Below are positions 9,287 to 18,545 of a DNA stretch of 44,308 bases, one piece after another. Origin of the DNA: Candidatus Paraburkholderia calva (GTDB taxonomy: Bacteria; Pseudomonadota; Gammaproteobacteria; Burkholderiales; Burkholderiaceae); NCBI GenBank assembly GCA_001184395.1, contig LFLF01000014.1, positions 1-44,308 of the forward strand. The letters are read 5' to 3'. The stretch's first letter is position 1; each line of letters opens with the position of its first letter. The notes under the pieces were generated by a model. The model was given only the letters and a program-made list of their open reading frames with translations, made no database searches and was not told where the DNA came from. Made by a program: the position numbers and the translations under genes.

Positions 9287-10594
9287 ATGGAAGCACGCGG
9301 CGTCGGCCGCACGCTCAACGAGGACGGCGAGCCGGGCAAGGTGATCTTTGTCGAAGGCGCGCTGCCGGGTGAACGGGTGAGCTATTCGAGCTACCGACGC
9401 AAACCGAGTTTCGAGCAGGCGCAGGTGGTCAGGGTGTTGCGCAAAGCCGTCATCCGTATCGCGCCGAAGTGCACGTTCTTCGGCACCTGCGGCGGCTGTT
9501 CGATGCAGCATCTCGACGTGCGCGCGCAGATCGCGGTAAAGCAGCGCGTGCTCGAAGACAGTCTTCAGCATCTGTCGAAATTGCGCGCCGAAACGATGTT
9601 TCGCCCGATTCACGGGCCGTCGTGGGGCTATCGCTATCGTGCTCGGCTGATGGTGCGGCACGTGGAGAAGAAGGGCAGCATGCTAGTCGGCTTCCACGAG
9701 CGCAAGAGCAGCTACGTCGCCGACATGACGAGTTGCGAAGTGCTGCCGCTGCACGTCTCGGCGATGCTGGTGCCGCTGCGTTATCTGGTGGCGGGCCTGT
9801 CGATCCGCGATCGCATACCTCAGATCGAACTGGCGGTCGGCGCGGACGTCACGGCGCTGGTGCTGCGTATCCTCGAACCGCTGAACGACGCCGACGAAGC
9901 GCTGCTGCGCATCTTTGCCGACGAGCACAACGTGCAGTTCTGGCTCCAGCCGAAGGGGCCGGACACGGTCTATCAGTTCTATTCGCTCGATCGGGAGCTG
10001 GCGTACACGCTGCCGGAATTCGATATCCGTATGCCGTTCAAGCCGACCGATTTCACCCAGGTCAATCACCAGATCAACCGCGTGCTGGTGGCGCGCGCCT
10101 TGTCGTTGCTCGGGCCGCTGCCGGGCGACCGCGTGCTCGATCTGTTTTGCGGCATCGGCAATTTCACGTTGCCGTTGGCGCGTCGTTCGCGCGAAGTGAT
10201 CGGCATCGAAGGCAGCGAGGCGCTGACGACGCGCGCGCTGGAAAACGCGAAGGCGAATGGCGTCGATGGCCACACGTCGTTCGCGTGCCGCAATCTCTTC
10301 GAAGTCACCGCCGACGACATGCGTGCGCTCGGCGCCTTCGACAAGTTTCTGATCGATCCGCCGCGCGAAGGTGCAATCGCGGTGTCGAAAGCGCTCGCGG
10401 ACCTCGCGCAGGCGGGCGATGAAGCGCTGTTGCCGAAGCGCATCGTCTACGTGTCGTGCAATCCGGCGACGCTCGCGCGGGACGCCGGCCTGCTGGTGCA
10501 CGAGGCGGGTTACCGGATGAAGGGCGCGGGCGTGGTGAACATGTTCCCGCATACATCGCACGTCGAATCGATAGCGTTGTTCGAGCGCGATTGA
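9287..10594 (+). CDS. rlmD: 23S rRNA (uracil-1939-C5)-methyltransferase RlmD, N-terminal frameshift
   Basis: RlmD methylates U1939 of 23S rRNA. The frame used here has the iron-sulfur cysteines ([16 protein letters not shown], then SCEVL), the SAM motif [11 protein letters not shown], the DPPREG motif and the catalytic cysteine in [12 protein letters not shown]. The natural start seems to be the GTG at 9175 ([18 protein letters not shown]). That frame slips by one base near 9281, just before [16 protein letters not shown], the first strand of the TRAM domain. The first in-frame ATG after the slip is at 9287, giving 435 residues, but no Shine-Dalgarno sequence precedes it. The gene may be newly dead, or may survive through the internal start with a trimmed TRAM domain. 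Confidence 0.75.
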   Translation: MEARGVGRTLNEDGEPGKVIFVEGALPGERVSYSSYRRKPSFEQAQVVRVLRKAVIRIAPKCTFFGTCGGCSMQHLDVRAQIAVKQRVLEDSLQHLSKLRAETMFRPIHGPSWGYRYRARLMVRHVEKKGSMLVGFHERKSSYVADMTSCEVLPLHVSAMLVPLRYLVAGLSIRDRIPQIELAVGADVTALVLRILEPLNDADEALLRIFADEHNVQFWLQPKGPDTVYQFYSLDRELAYTLPEFDIRMPFKPTDFTQVNHQINRVLVARALSLLGPLPGDRVLDLFCGIGNFTLPLARRSREVIGIEGSEALTTRALENAKANGVDGHTSFACRNLFEVTADDMRALGAFDKFLIDPPREGAIAVSKALADLAQAGDEALLPKRIVYVSCNPATLARDAGLLVHEAGYRMKGAGVVNMFPHTSHVESIALFERD

Positions 10595-10628
10595 CGCGCC
10601 GCCGCGCGCTCCGTCTATTTGCAGACGT

Positions 10629-10657
10629 AAAAAAACCGGCCCGAAGGCCGGTTTTTT
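10629..10657. terminator. bidirectional rho-independent terminator between rlmD and the Bax-inhibitor gene
   Basis: The stem CCGGCC (10636-10641) pairs with GGCCGG (10646-10651) around a CGAA loop. It is flanked by an A-run before and a T-run (10652-10657) after, so it can stop transcripts from both sides. It lies between the convergent genes rlmD and yccA. Confidence 0.92.
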
Positions 10658-10679
10658 CGTTAATGCGCCAATGCTTCGA

Positions 10680-11378
10680 TCAGTTGCGGTTGCCGCCGAA
10701 AATGCCGAGCAGAGCCAGCAGGTTCGTGAACACGTTGTACAGATCGAGATAAATCGCCAGCGTCGCGCTGATGTAGTTCGTCTCGCCGCCGTTCACCACG
10801 CGCTGCACGTCGAACAGCATGTACGCCGAGAAGATCACGATGGCGAGCACCGAGATGGTCATCATCAGCGCGGGCAGTTGCAGGAAGATGTTCGCGAACG
10901 CGGCCAGCAGGATTACGATTATGCCCATGAACAGGAACTTGCCCAAGCCCGAGAAATCACGCTTGCTGACCGTGGCAATGGTCGCCATGGCCGCGAAGAT
11001 CACGCCCGTACCGCCGAACGCCATCATGATGAGCTGCGGCCCGTTCGAGAATCCGAGGATGAAGCTCAGAAGACGCGAGAGCATCAGGCCCATGAAGAAC
11101 GTGAAGCCGAGCAGGATGACGACACCCACGCCACTGTTCTTCGTCTTTTCAATGGCGAACATGAAACCGAACGCGATCGCGAGGAACGCGATGAAGCTCA
11201 TGGTCGGACTGGTCGCCGCGAACAGCGAGAAGCCGGTTGCCACGCCCACCCAGGCGCCGAGTACCGTCGGCACCATCGAGAGCGCGAGCAGCCAGTAGGT
11301 GTTGCGCAGCACGCGGTTGCACAACTCGACCGAGGTGACGCTGCTATTTCGGCCGAAGCCGTAGGGTGATTCGTTCAT
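10680..11378 (-). CDS. Bax inhibitor-1 / YccA family membrane protein
   Basis: This 232-residue protein is highly hydrophobic, with about seven membrane helices covering nearly its whole length from residue 25. It ends in the family-typical block LAIYLDLYNVFTNLLALLG. Bacterial members such as YccA and YbhL sit in the inner membrane. YccA binds and inhibits the protease FtsH, and others are pH-sensitive ion leaks. The HflK and HflC partners of FtsH are encoded further along in this window, so a link to FtsH control is possible but unproven. An AAGGAG precedes the ATG at 11378. The gene is transcribed against its neighbours and shares a terminator with rlmD. Confidence 0.9.
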   Translation of the reverse strand: MNESPYGFGRNSSVTSVELCNRVLRNTYWLLALSMVPTVLGAWVGVATGFSLFAATSPTMSFIAFLAIAFGFMFAIEKTKNSGVGVVILLGFTFFMGLMLSRLLSFILGFSNGPQLIMMAFGGTGVIFAAMATIATVSKRDFSGLGKFLFMGIIVILLAAFANIFLQLPALMMTISVLAIVIFSAYMLFDVQRVVNGGETNYISATLAIYLDLYNVFTNLLALLGIFGGNRN

Positions 11379-11718
11379 GACTTCTCCTTACTCCAATAGT
11401 TGATCGTCGGTCAGTCTCGCCGCGACTTCCGTCATACACCGATGATAAGCCGCGGACTTAAGCCAGTATTAGGGCGCGGTATTCATCAAAGCCGCGGTAC
11501 CCGGGCCGGTTGGTCGCTTCGTTCCAATATGACTCCCGCGCGCCGCGAAATCAATGCTTCAAGTACTGATTCCGCGAGCTTGCCTGGCTTGAGTCCTCGC
11601 AGGGTTTGATCCTTATGGGGGGTGGTGCCGTAAGAGTCAATCTTAATTATACCCTGTTTCGTGCTATAATTGTTAATTAGTTTTAATCCGTAAACCGTTC
11701 ATTTTTTTGGGGTTTTTC
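11379..11718. other. divergent intergenic region between yccA and ndk
   Basis: These 340 bases hold no credible gene. The last 80 bases before ndk are AT-rich compared with the surroundings and contain a consensus -10 box. The Shine-Dalgarno sequence for the minus-strand gene (AAGGAG) lies at the left end. Confidence 0.7.
11665..11670 (+). promoter_or_regulatory. probable sigma-70 -10 box for ndk
   Basis: A perfect TATAAT occurs 49 bases before the ndk start codon in an AT-rich patch. No good -35 hexamer is seen at 16-18 bases upstream, so the assignment rests on the -10 match and its position. Confidence 0.5.
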
Positions 11719-12144
11719 ATGGCGATCGAGCGCACCCTGTCGATTATCAAGCCCGATGCAGTGGCTAAGAACGTTATCGGCCAGATCTACAGCCGCTTCG
11801 AAGGCGCGGGCCTGAAGATCATTGCGTCGCGCATGGTTCATCTGTCGTGTGCGGATGCGGAAAAGTTCTACGCTGTTCACGCAGCACGTCCGTTCTTCAA
11901 GGACCTGGTCGAGTTCATGGTGTCGGGCCCGGTCATGATACAGGTTCTGGAAGGCGAAAACGCCATCGCCAAGAATCGCGACCTGATGGGCGCGACGGAT
12001 CCGAAGAGGGCGGACAAGGGCACGATCCGCGCCGACTTTGCCGACAGCATCGACGCGAACGCCGTGCACGGCTCGGACGCGCCGGAAACGGCAGCTCAGG
12101 AAGTCGCATTCTTCTTCCCGGGCGTGAACGTCTACTCGCGTTAA
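11719..12144 (+). CDS. ndk: nucleoside diphosphate kinase
   Basis: Ndk moves the gamma-phosphate of ATP onto other nucleoside diphosphates and balances the NTP and dNTP pools. The 141-residue protein has the normal length. It starts with [15 protein letters not shown] and has the phosphohistidine in the block [12 protein letters not shown], near residue 117. I chose the ATG at 11719 over one four codons upstream, because it matches the family N-terminus and follows a GGGG at 11709-11712 at good spacing. The gene opens the long plus-strand cluster ndk-(rlmN)-rodZ-ispG-hisS and is fully intact. Confidence 0.96.
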   Translation: MAIERTLSIIKPDAVAKNVIGQIYSRFEGAGLKIIASRMVHLSCADAEKFYAVHAARPFFKDLVEFMVSGPVMIQVLEGENAIAKNRDLMGATDPKRADKGTIRADFADSIDANAVHGSDAPETAAQEVAFFFPGVNVYSR

Positions 12145-12335
12145 TCGTTACACCAATCGGTCGCCGGGCAGCGCTTGGGCGGCCGAACAAGCGTTGTCGC
12201 CTTGGCGGCTATAGACTGCCGCCGTCGGCATCGCGCCTCGACGCAGAATAGCTGGACAAAAAAGCAGGACATGGCGCGAACGGTCCCGGGCGGCATCCTT
12301 CCGGGCTTCGCAATCTTGAAATGGCACATCTCGAC

Positions 12336-13493
12336 ATGACGAGCAGCACTACCGTCAACCTTCTCGATCTCGACGCCGACGGGCTTACCGCGTATTGCGG
12401 CAGCCTGGGCGAAAAGCCGTTTCGCGCCAAGCAGTTGCAGCGCTGGATCCATCAATACGGTGCCGAAGAGATTTCGACGGCATGACGGACCTCCCCAAAT
12501 CGCTGCGCGAAAAACTCAAGGGCCGCGCCAACATGGCGATGTCCGATATCATTCTCGACCACGTTTCCACCGACGGCACGCGCAAATGGCTGCTCGACGT
12601 TGGCAACGGCAACGCGGTCGAAACCGTGTCCATTCCCGAAGAAACGCGCGATATGCTGTGCGTGTCGTCGCAGGCGGGGTGCGCGGTGCACTGCCGGTTC
12701 TGTTCCACCGGCAAGCAAGGCTTCTCAGACAATCTCACGACCGGTGAAATCATCGGTCAGTTGCGCATGGCGGAGTTCGCGCTGCGCAAGTCGTACGGTC
12801 GCGAAGCCGGCGGCCCGGGCAAGGGCGAGCGCGTCGTCATCATGTCGTGATGATGGGCATGGGAGAGCCGATGCTCAATTACGACGCCGACGCCGCCAAC
12901 ACCGTCGTGCCGGCCATGCGCCTGATGCTCGACGACAACGCTTACGGCCTGTTGCGCTGTCGCGTGACGCTGTCCACATCCGACGTCGTGCCGATGATGG
13001 ACCGTCTCGCTGCCGACCATGGCGCTCGCGGTGTCGCTGCACGCGCCGAACGATCCGCTGCGCGACATGTTGGTGTCGCTCAACGAGAAGTACCCACTGC
13101 GCGAGCTGAGGGCGGCGTGTCAGCACTGCCTGAAGGTCGCGCCGCGCGATTTCATCACGTTCGAGTATTGCATGCTCGACGGCGTCAACCAACGACACGG
13201 AGCAGCATGCGCGCGAACTGCTTGCCGTCACGCGCGACGTGCCGTGCAAGTTCAACCTCATTCCGTTCAATCCGTTCCCCGAATCCGGCCTGACGCGTTC
13301 CAAAAACGAGCAGATCAAGCGTTTCGCGCAGATCCTGATCGATGCGGGCGTCGTCACCACGGTGCGCAAGACGCGCAGCGACAATATCGACTCGGCATGC
13401 GGCCAGCTCGCGGGCGAAGTGCAGGACCGCACGAAACTCGCCGAGCGCATGAGTCGTGCGGCGGGCAAAGTAATCGAGGTGCGCGCGGTCTGA
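12336..13493 (+). pseudogene. rlmN: dual-specificity RNA methyltransferase RlmN, four frameshifts
   Basis: RlmN is a radical-SAM enzyme that makes 2-methyladenosine at A2503 of 23S rRNA and A37 of some tRNAs. Reading starts at the ATG at 12336 ([20 protein letters not shown]). The frame breaks near 12468, where AG is doubled (12467-12470), and again near 12842 just before VVMMGMGEP. It breaks a third time near 13018 before [11 protein letters not shown], and a fourth time at 13186-13193, where CAAC is tandemly doubled. The radical-SAM cysteines in [14 protein letters not shown] are still encoded, as is the C-terminal end KVIEVRAV. No frame covers more than about a third of the gene, so it is dead. 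Confidence 0.92.
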
Positions 13494-13725
13494 CGAAACG
13501 TTCTGGAGAGTTTCGGGCCGGCGTCGAACCCGGCGCTCCGGTTTGATAAAATAAATCCGATAAAAAAGCGCGGCCAGCGCTCGGAGGCGGCACGCAAAGT
13601 CGCACATTTTGTTATAAAGCCGTCTGCGACGGTGTCCAGGTTGTATCGTTCGCGTGGTTTTTACAATCTGACGGCGCAGTAGCGCTATATAGATTAGATA
13701 GAAGAATCGATGGGAGGAAATTGGG

Positions 13726-14847
13726 ATGAGTGAGCCGCAGCACTCGGCGCCTTTCGGCAGTCATGACGGCGATTCGTCCGGCGGTCCGCGTGACAGCCGG
13801 AGCGGAGCCGGTGGAATGACCTCGAACGAGAGCCAGATGGGGCCGCTGGACTCGATTCCGGCTGTCGGCGCGCGTCTGGCGCAGCTCCGGCAGGGAAAGG
13901 GCTGGTCGCTCGACGACATGTCGGCGCGTCTGAAAGTGTCGCCGCCGAAATTGCAAGCGCTCGAGGCGGGTGATATCAGCCAGATGCCGGACCGTACGTT
14001 TGCGGCGGGCATCGTGCGCAGTTACGCGAAGATTCTCGGCGCCGATCCTGCGCCGTTTACGCAGGCATTCCGGCGTGACGGCGGCAGCGTCGAGCACAAT
14101 CTCAAGGTGCCGGCATCAGCAGGAACGGGGTTGCCGCGCGCGCGCGTATCGGTGCCGTTCGGCAATTCGACCGGCCGCAAGCGCTCGTGGATGTGGGGCG
14201 GGCTCGCCATCGTCGTCGTGCTGGTCGTACTGGTGATGTGGCACACGGGCGGCGATTCGGCAGCCTGGCTGGCGCGCCTGAAATCCAGCACTGGCGCGTC
14301 GAGCGTCACGAGTTCGACAGGTTCGAACGAGGCGGCGGGTGCATCGGTGGTGCAGACGCCCGACCAAGCCGCGGTGGTCAATACGGGCGAGGCATCGCTG
14401 CCCGAAGTGGTGACATCGCCGAACGAGCAGCCGATGCCGCGTCTGCTCGGCACGAACGCGCTGCCGGCGTCCTCGTCGGCGCTCGATGCGGCGCAGGCAG
14501 CCGCGCAAGCTGCGACGCAATCCGCGGCCATTGCGCTAGCGGCCACCGCGAAGGCGGCTTCATCGGCGGCGGCATCCGCGTCGACCGTGGCGGGCAGCGG
14601 CGCGAACGCGGTGGAATTGCAAGTGAAGGAAGATAGCTGGTTCAGCGTGCGGAGCAAGGACGGCAAGGAAGTGTTCTCCGGCCTCGTGCACGTGGGCAGT
14701 ACGCAGCGCGTGCAGGGCGAGGCGCCGTTCAAGGTGACCGTCGGCAACGTGAAGGGCGTCGAATCGCTGTCGGTCGACGGCCAACCGGTGGACGCCAAGC
14801 GCTACGCCTCCGCACGCGGAAACGTCGCGCGTCTAACGCTGCCCTGA
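13726..14847 (+). CDS. RodZ-like helix-turn-helix membrane protein (DUF4115)
   Basis: The 373-residue protein has the RodZ architecture. An N-terminal cytoplasmic helix-turn-helix covers about residues 45-110 (LAQLRQGKGWSLDDMSARLK, then GDISQMPDRTFAAGIVRSYA). A basic juxtamembrane stretch precedes one membrane helix near 150-170 (MWGGLAIVVVLVVLVMW). An Ala/Ser-rich periplasmic linker and a C-terminal DUF4115 beta domain (WFSVRSKDGKEVFSG) follow. RodZ anchors MreB and supports rod shape in E. coli, and the position just before ispG is the same there. GGGAGG precedes the ATG at 13726. The frame is intact. Direct evidence for MreB binding cannot come from sequence alone. Confidence 0.85.
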   Translation: MSEPQHSAPFGSHDGDSSGGPRDSRSGAGGMTSNESQMGPLDSIPAVGARLAQLRQGKGWSLDDMSARLKVSPPKLQALEAGDISQMPDRTFAAGIVRSYAKILGADPAPFTQAFRRDGGSVEHNLKVPASAGTGLPRARVSVPFGNSTGRKRSWMWGGLAIVVVLVVLVMWHTGGDSAAWLARLKSSTGASSVTSSTGSNEAAGASVVQTPDQAAVVNTGEASLPEVVTSPNEQPMPRLLGTNALPASSSALDAAQAAAQAATQSAAIALAATAKAASSAAASASTVAGSGANAVELQVKEDSWFSVRSKDGKEVFSGLVHVGSTQRVQGEAPFKVTVGNVKGVESLSVDGQPVDAKRYASARGNVARLTLP

Positions 14848-14915
14848 GGTTGCCCCCTGACGTTTTCCTGAGGCTGCCGCGGGCAATAGCGGGATCACGC
14901 GTGCGCATCATGCAG

Positions 14916-14944
14916 GTGCATCACGATTCATCATCGTGATGCAC
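14916..14944. other. perfect 11-bp hairpin between the rodZ-like gene and ispG
   Basis: GTGCATCACGA (14916-14926) pairs perfectly with TCGTGATGCAC (14934-14944) around the 7-base loop TTCATCA. No T-run follows, so it is not a standard terminator. It could be an operator, an RNA-processing hairpin or a rho-related pause. Confidence 0.7.
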
Positions 14945-15008
14945 GTTTGAGGTTCCACTTACGCATTCCCGCGCCATGAGGGCGGCGGGAATGCCAAAGG
15001 GTTTTTCG

Positions 15009-16337
15009 ATGCAATCCGAAGCTCAATCCCTGATCAGCAGCAAGATTTGTTTGACCGAGCCGGTTTTCGGCGGTCCGTTGAAGCGTCGCTCGTCGCATGC
15101 GGTCGACGTGCGCTGGGGCGGCCAGCTCGTGATCATCGGAGGCGATGCGCCCGTGTGCGTGCAGTCGATGACCAACACTGACACCGCCGACGCGATCGGC
15201 ACGGCTATCCAGATCAAGGAACTGGCGCAGGCCGGTTCGGAACTGGTGCGCATCACGGTGAACACGCCGGAAGCCGCGGCGGAAGTGCCGCATATCCGCG
15301 ATCAACTGGATCGCATGGGCGTGACGGTACCGCTCGTCGGCGACTTCCACTACAACGGCCATCTGTTGCTGCGCGACTATCCGGCCTGCGCCGAAGCGCT
15401 GTCGAAGTACCGTATCAATCCGGGCAACGTGGGTCAGGGCGCGAAGCGCGACACCCAATTCGCGCAGATGATCGAAGCCGCCATCAAGTATGACAAGCCG
15501 GTGCGGATCGGCGTGAACTGGGGCAGTCTCGATCAGGACCTGCTCGCGCGCATGATGGACGAAAATGCCGCGCGCGCCACGCCCTGGGAACTGCAAAGCG
15601 TGATGTACGAAGCGCTGATCCAGTCGGCCATCGGCTCGGCGGAACGCGCGGTCGATATCGGTCTGGGCCGCGACAAGATCATCTTGTCGTGCAAGGTCAG
15701 CGGCGTGCAGGATTTGATCGCCGTGTATCGCGAACTCGCCAAGCGTTGCAGCTTCGCGCTGCATCTCGGGCTGACCGAAGCGGGCATGGGGTCCAAGGGC
15801 ATTGTCGCATCGACGGCCGCGTTGTCGGTGCTGCTGCAGGAAGGCATCGGCGACACCATCCGTATCTCGCTTACGCCGGAGCCGGGCGGCGCGCGCACGG
15901 GCGAAGTCGTCGTCGGTCAGGTGATTCTGCAGACCATGGGCCTGCGCTCCTTCACGCCGATAGTCATCGCATGTCCGGGCTGCGGTCGCACGACCAGCAC
16001 GCTGTTCCAGGAACTCGCGTCGCAAATCCAGAATTATTTGCGTAGCTCGATGCCTGAATGGTGCGAGAAGTACGCGGGCGTCGAGAAGATGCACGTCGCG
16101 GTGATGGGCTGTATCGTCAACGGTCCGGGTGAGTCGAAGCACGCGAACATCGGCATCAGCCTGCCGGGTTCGGACGAGAATCCGGCGGCGCCGGTGTTCA
16201 TCGACGGCGTGAAGGTCAAGACGCTGCGCGGCGAGAACATCGCGGTGGAGTTCCAGCAGATCGTCAGCGATTACGTCCAACACACGTACCGGCAAACAGC
16301 GGGCAAGCAAGAAGAAACATCCGCGGCATCAATTTAA
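15009..16337 (+). CDS. ispG: 4-hydroxy-3-methylbut-2-enyl-diphosphate synthase (flavodoxin/ferredoxin)
   Basis: IspG (GcpE) performs the penultimate step of the methylerythritol phosphate pathway, turning MEcPP into HMBPP with a [4Fe-4S] cluster. The protein shows the N-terminal barrel ([38 protein letters not shown]). The cluster cysteines are in [10 protein letters not shown] and [10 protein letters not shown]. At 442 residues it is longer than the E. coli enzyme, as is usual in betaproteobacteria. I place the start at the ATG at 15009 ([10 protein letters not shown]), the usual Burkholderia N-terminus. An in-frame ATG at 14976 is a possible alternative. Essential in most bacteria, it is intact here and 6 bases from hisS. 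Confidence 0.95.
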   Translation: MQSEAQSLISSKICLTEPVFGGPLKRRSSHAVDVRWGGQLVIIGGDAPVCVQSMTNTDTADAIGTAIQIKELAQAGSELVRITVNTPEAAAEVPHIRDQLDRMGVTVPLVGDFHYNGHLLLRDYPACAEALSKYRINPGNVGQGAKRDTQFAQMIEAAIKYDKPVRIGVNWGSLDQDLLARMMDENAARATPWELQSVMYEALIQSAIGSAERAVDIGLGRDKIILSCKVSGVQDLIAVYRELAKRCSFALHLGLTEAGMGSKGIVASTAALSVLLQEGIGDTIRISLTPEPGGARTGEVVVGQVILQTMGLRSFTPIVIACPGCGRTTSTLFQELASQIQNYLRSSMPEWCEKYAGVEKMHVAVMGCIVNGPGESKHANIGISLPGSDENPAAPVFIDGVKVKTLRGENIAVEFQQIVSDYVQHTYRQTAGKQEETSAASI

Positions 16338-16343
16338 AGACAG

Positions 16344-17693
16344 ATGACTGAACAGAAGAAACGGTTCGAAAAACTGAGCGGCGTGAAGGGCATGAACGAC
16401 ATCCTCCCGCAGGATGCCACATTGTGGGACTTCTTCGAATCCACCGTCAAGTCGATGCTGCGCGCATACGGCTATCAGAACATCCGCACGCCGATCGTCG
16501 AACATACACAGTTGTTCACGCGCGGGATCGGCGAGGTGACCGATATCGTCGAGAAGGAAATGTACAGCTTCACGGACGCGCTCAACGGCGAACATCTGAC
16601 GATGCGCCCGGAGAACACCGCCGCCGTGGTGCGCGCGAGCATCGAGCATAATCTACTGTACGACGGCCCGAAGCGCCTGTGGTACATCGGTCCGATGTTC
16701 CGCCACGAGCGTCCGCAGCGCGGGCGATATCGCCAGTTTCATCAGGTCGGCGTGGAAGCGCTCAGCTTCGCGGGTCCGGACATCGACGCCGAAGTCATCA
16801 TGATGTGCCAGCGTCTGTGGGACGACTTGGGTCTCACCGGTATCCGCCTCGAACTGAATTCGCTCGGTCAGGCAGAAGAGCGCGCGGCGCATCGCAAGGA
16901 ACTGATCGCTTATCTGGAAAAGCACATCGATATCCTCGACGAGGAAGCGAAGTGCCGTCTCCATACCAATCCGCTGCGCGTGCTCGATACGAAGAATCCG
17001 GCCATGCAGGAAATGGTGCAGAACGTGCCGAGGCTGGTCGATTTTTTCGGTGAGGAATCGCGCAAGCACTTCGAGGGCGTGCAGCGTCTTCTGAAGACGA
17101 ACAACATTCCGTTCACCATCAACCCGCGTCTCGTGCGCGGTCTCGATTACTACAATCTGACCGTGTTCGAATGGGTGACCGACAAGCTCGGCGCGCAGGG
17201 CACGGTGGCGGGCGGCGGCCGTTACGATCCGCTCATCGAGCAGCTCGGCGGCAAGCCGACGGCCGCGTGCGGCTGGGCGATGGGCGTCGAACGCATCCTC
17301 GAATTGCTGAAGGAAGAACAGCTCGTGCCGGAAGCCGACGGCACCGACGTGTATGTCGTGCATCAGGGCGAAGCGTCTACCGAGAAGGCTTTCATCGTGG
17401 CCGAGCGTCTGCGCGACACGGGCCTCGACGTGATTCTGCATTGCAGCTCGGACGGTGCAGCCGCGAGCTTCAAGTCGCAGATGAAGAAGGCCGATGCGAG
17501 CGGCGCGACATTTGCCGCCGTGCTCGGCGACAACGAGCTTGCGCAGGGCACGATCGGCGTGAAGCTGCTGCGCCGCTCGTCGAATGAAACCGACGACGGT
17601 CAAAAGAACGAGCAAGTCAACGTTCCGGCGGAAGACTTGACCGATTATCTAATCAATGCGATGGTTGCATCCGCCGCCGACGGGGACGCCTGA
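16344..17693 (+). CDS. hisS: histidyl-tRNA synthetase
   Basis: HisS charges tRNA-His. The 449-residue class II enzyme is complete. Motif 2 is in [19 protein letters not shown]. The histidine-specific signature [15 protein letters not shown] and motif 3 ([15 protein letters not shown]-like, here [16 protein letters not shown]) follow, and then the C-terminal anticodon-binding domain from about residue 335. It starts 6 bases after the ispG stop and is probably co-transcribed with it. The tail is slightly longer than usual, with an Asn/Asp-rich loop ([13 protein letters not shown]). Confidence 0.97.
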   Translation: MTEQKKRFEKLSGVKGMNDILPQDATLWDFFESTVKSMLRAYGYQNIRTPIVEHTQLFTRGIGEVTDIVEKEMYSFTDALNGEHLTMRPENTAAVVRASIEHNLLYDGPKRLWYIGPMFRHERPQRGRYRQFHQVGVEALSFAGPDIDAEVIMMCQRLWDDLGLTGIRLELNSLGQAEERAAHRKELIAYLEKHIDILDEEAKCRLHTNPLRVLDTKNPAMQEMVQNVPRLVDFFGEESRKHFEGVQRLLKTNNIPFTINPRLVRGLDYYNLTVFEWVTDKLGAQGTVAGGGRYDPLIEQLGGKPTAACGWAMGVERILELLKEEQLVPEADGTDVYVVHQGEASTEKAFIVAERLRDTGLDVILHCSSDGAAASFKSQMKKADASGATFAAVLGDNELAQGTIGVKLLRRSSNETDDGQKNEQVNVPAEDLTDYLINAMVASAADGDA

Positions 17694-17786
17694 GGTTCGG
17701 GCACGCGTCGCGCCCATCGAACTGTTTGGGTCATCGCGCGCGGCACTCGTTGAAGGGTTCGAAACGCAGGAAGGAATAGCTGGACG

Positions 17787-18416
17787 ATGAGCTATCACGA
17801 CGAACAAGAATCACTGGAAAGCCTAAAAGCCTGGTGGGCGAAATGGGGTAATGCGACAACTTGGATCGTCCTCATTGCACTCGTCATCGCGGTAGGTTTC
17901 AGCTGCTGGAATTACTGGCAGCGCCGTCAGGCGGCCGAGGCTTCGGTGCTCTACGACAACTTACAGCAGGCGGTCACCGGCAACGATAAAGCGCTGATCA
18001 CGCGCGCCGCATCGGACATGGAAGACAAGTTCGGCGGCACCGCGTACGCGCAGATGAGCGCTCTCACCGTGGCCAAAGCGCTGTACACGGCAGGTGCCGC
18101 GGCAGGCGCGAAGACGCAATTGCAATGGGCCGTCGATCATGCGAAGGACGACGAGTACAAGCAGATCGCCAAACTGCGGCTCGCGCTGATCTATCTCGAT
18201 GAAAAGAACTACGACGCGGGTTTGAAGCTGCTCGCGGATCAACCGCTCGACGCTTTCAAGGCCGAGATTGCGGACCGGCGCGGCGATCTGCTCGCGGCGC
18301 AGGGCAAGTCTGGCGACGCTCGCGCGGCCTACAAGGTGGCGCTCGGCGCGCTGCCGGACAACGACACGTCCGCGCGTCAGTTGATCCAGTTCAAGCTCGA
18401 TGCGCTCGGCGGCTGA
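17787..18416 (+). CDS. yfgM: YfgM family tetratricopeptide protein (SecYEG accessory)
   Basis: This 209-residue protein has a short cytoplasmic N-terminus (MSYHDEQESLESLKAWW), one membrane anchor at about residues 24-45 (TTWIVLIALVIAVGFSCWNY) and a periplasmic tetratricopeptide-like domain. In E. coli YfgM links the SecYEG translocon with periplasmic chaperones through PpiD, and its gene lies between hisS and bamB just as here. AGGAAGGA lies ahead of the ATG at 17787. The frame is intact and the end (SARQLIQFKLDALGG) is typical. Confidence 0.9.
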   Translation: MSYHDEQESLESLKAWWAKWGNATTWIVLIALVIAVGFSCWNYWQRRQAAEASVLYDNLQQAVTGNDKALITRAASDMEDKFGGTAYAQMSALTVAKALYTAGAAAGAKTQLQWAVDHAKDDEYKQIAKLRLALIYLDEKNYDAGLKLLADQPLDAFKAEIADRRGDLLAAQGKSGDARAAYKVALGALPDNDTSARQLIQFKLDALGG

Positions 18417-18545
18417 TCCTCCGCGTCGCCGGCGAACCGCATCGACTTCGCAGTTTAGCACACGAGCAGCCTGGCCGACCGTCGTGATCGACAAGCGACG
18501 GGCGTCGCCGATCAACCGAATTCAACCATTCACTTGCGTTCACCG

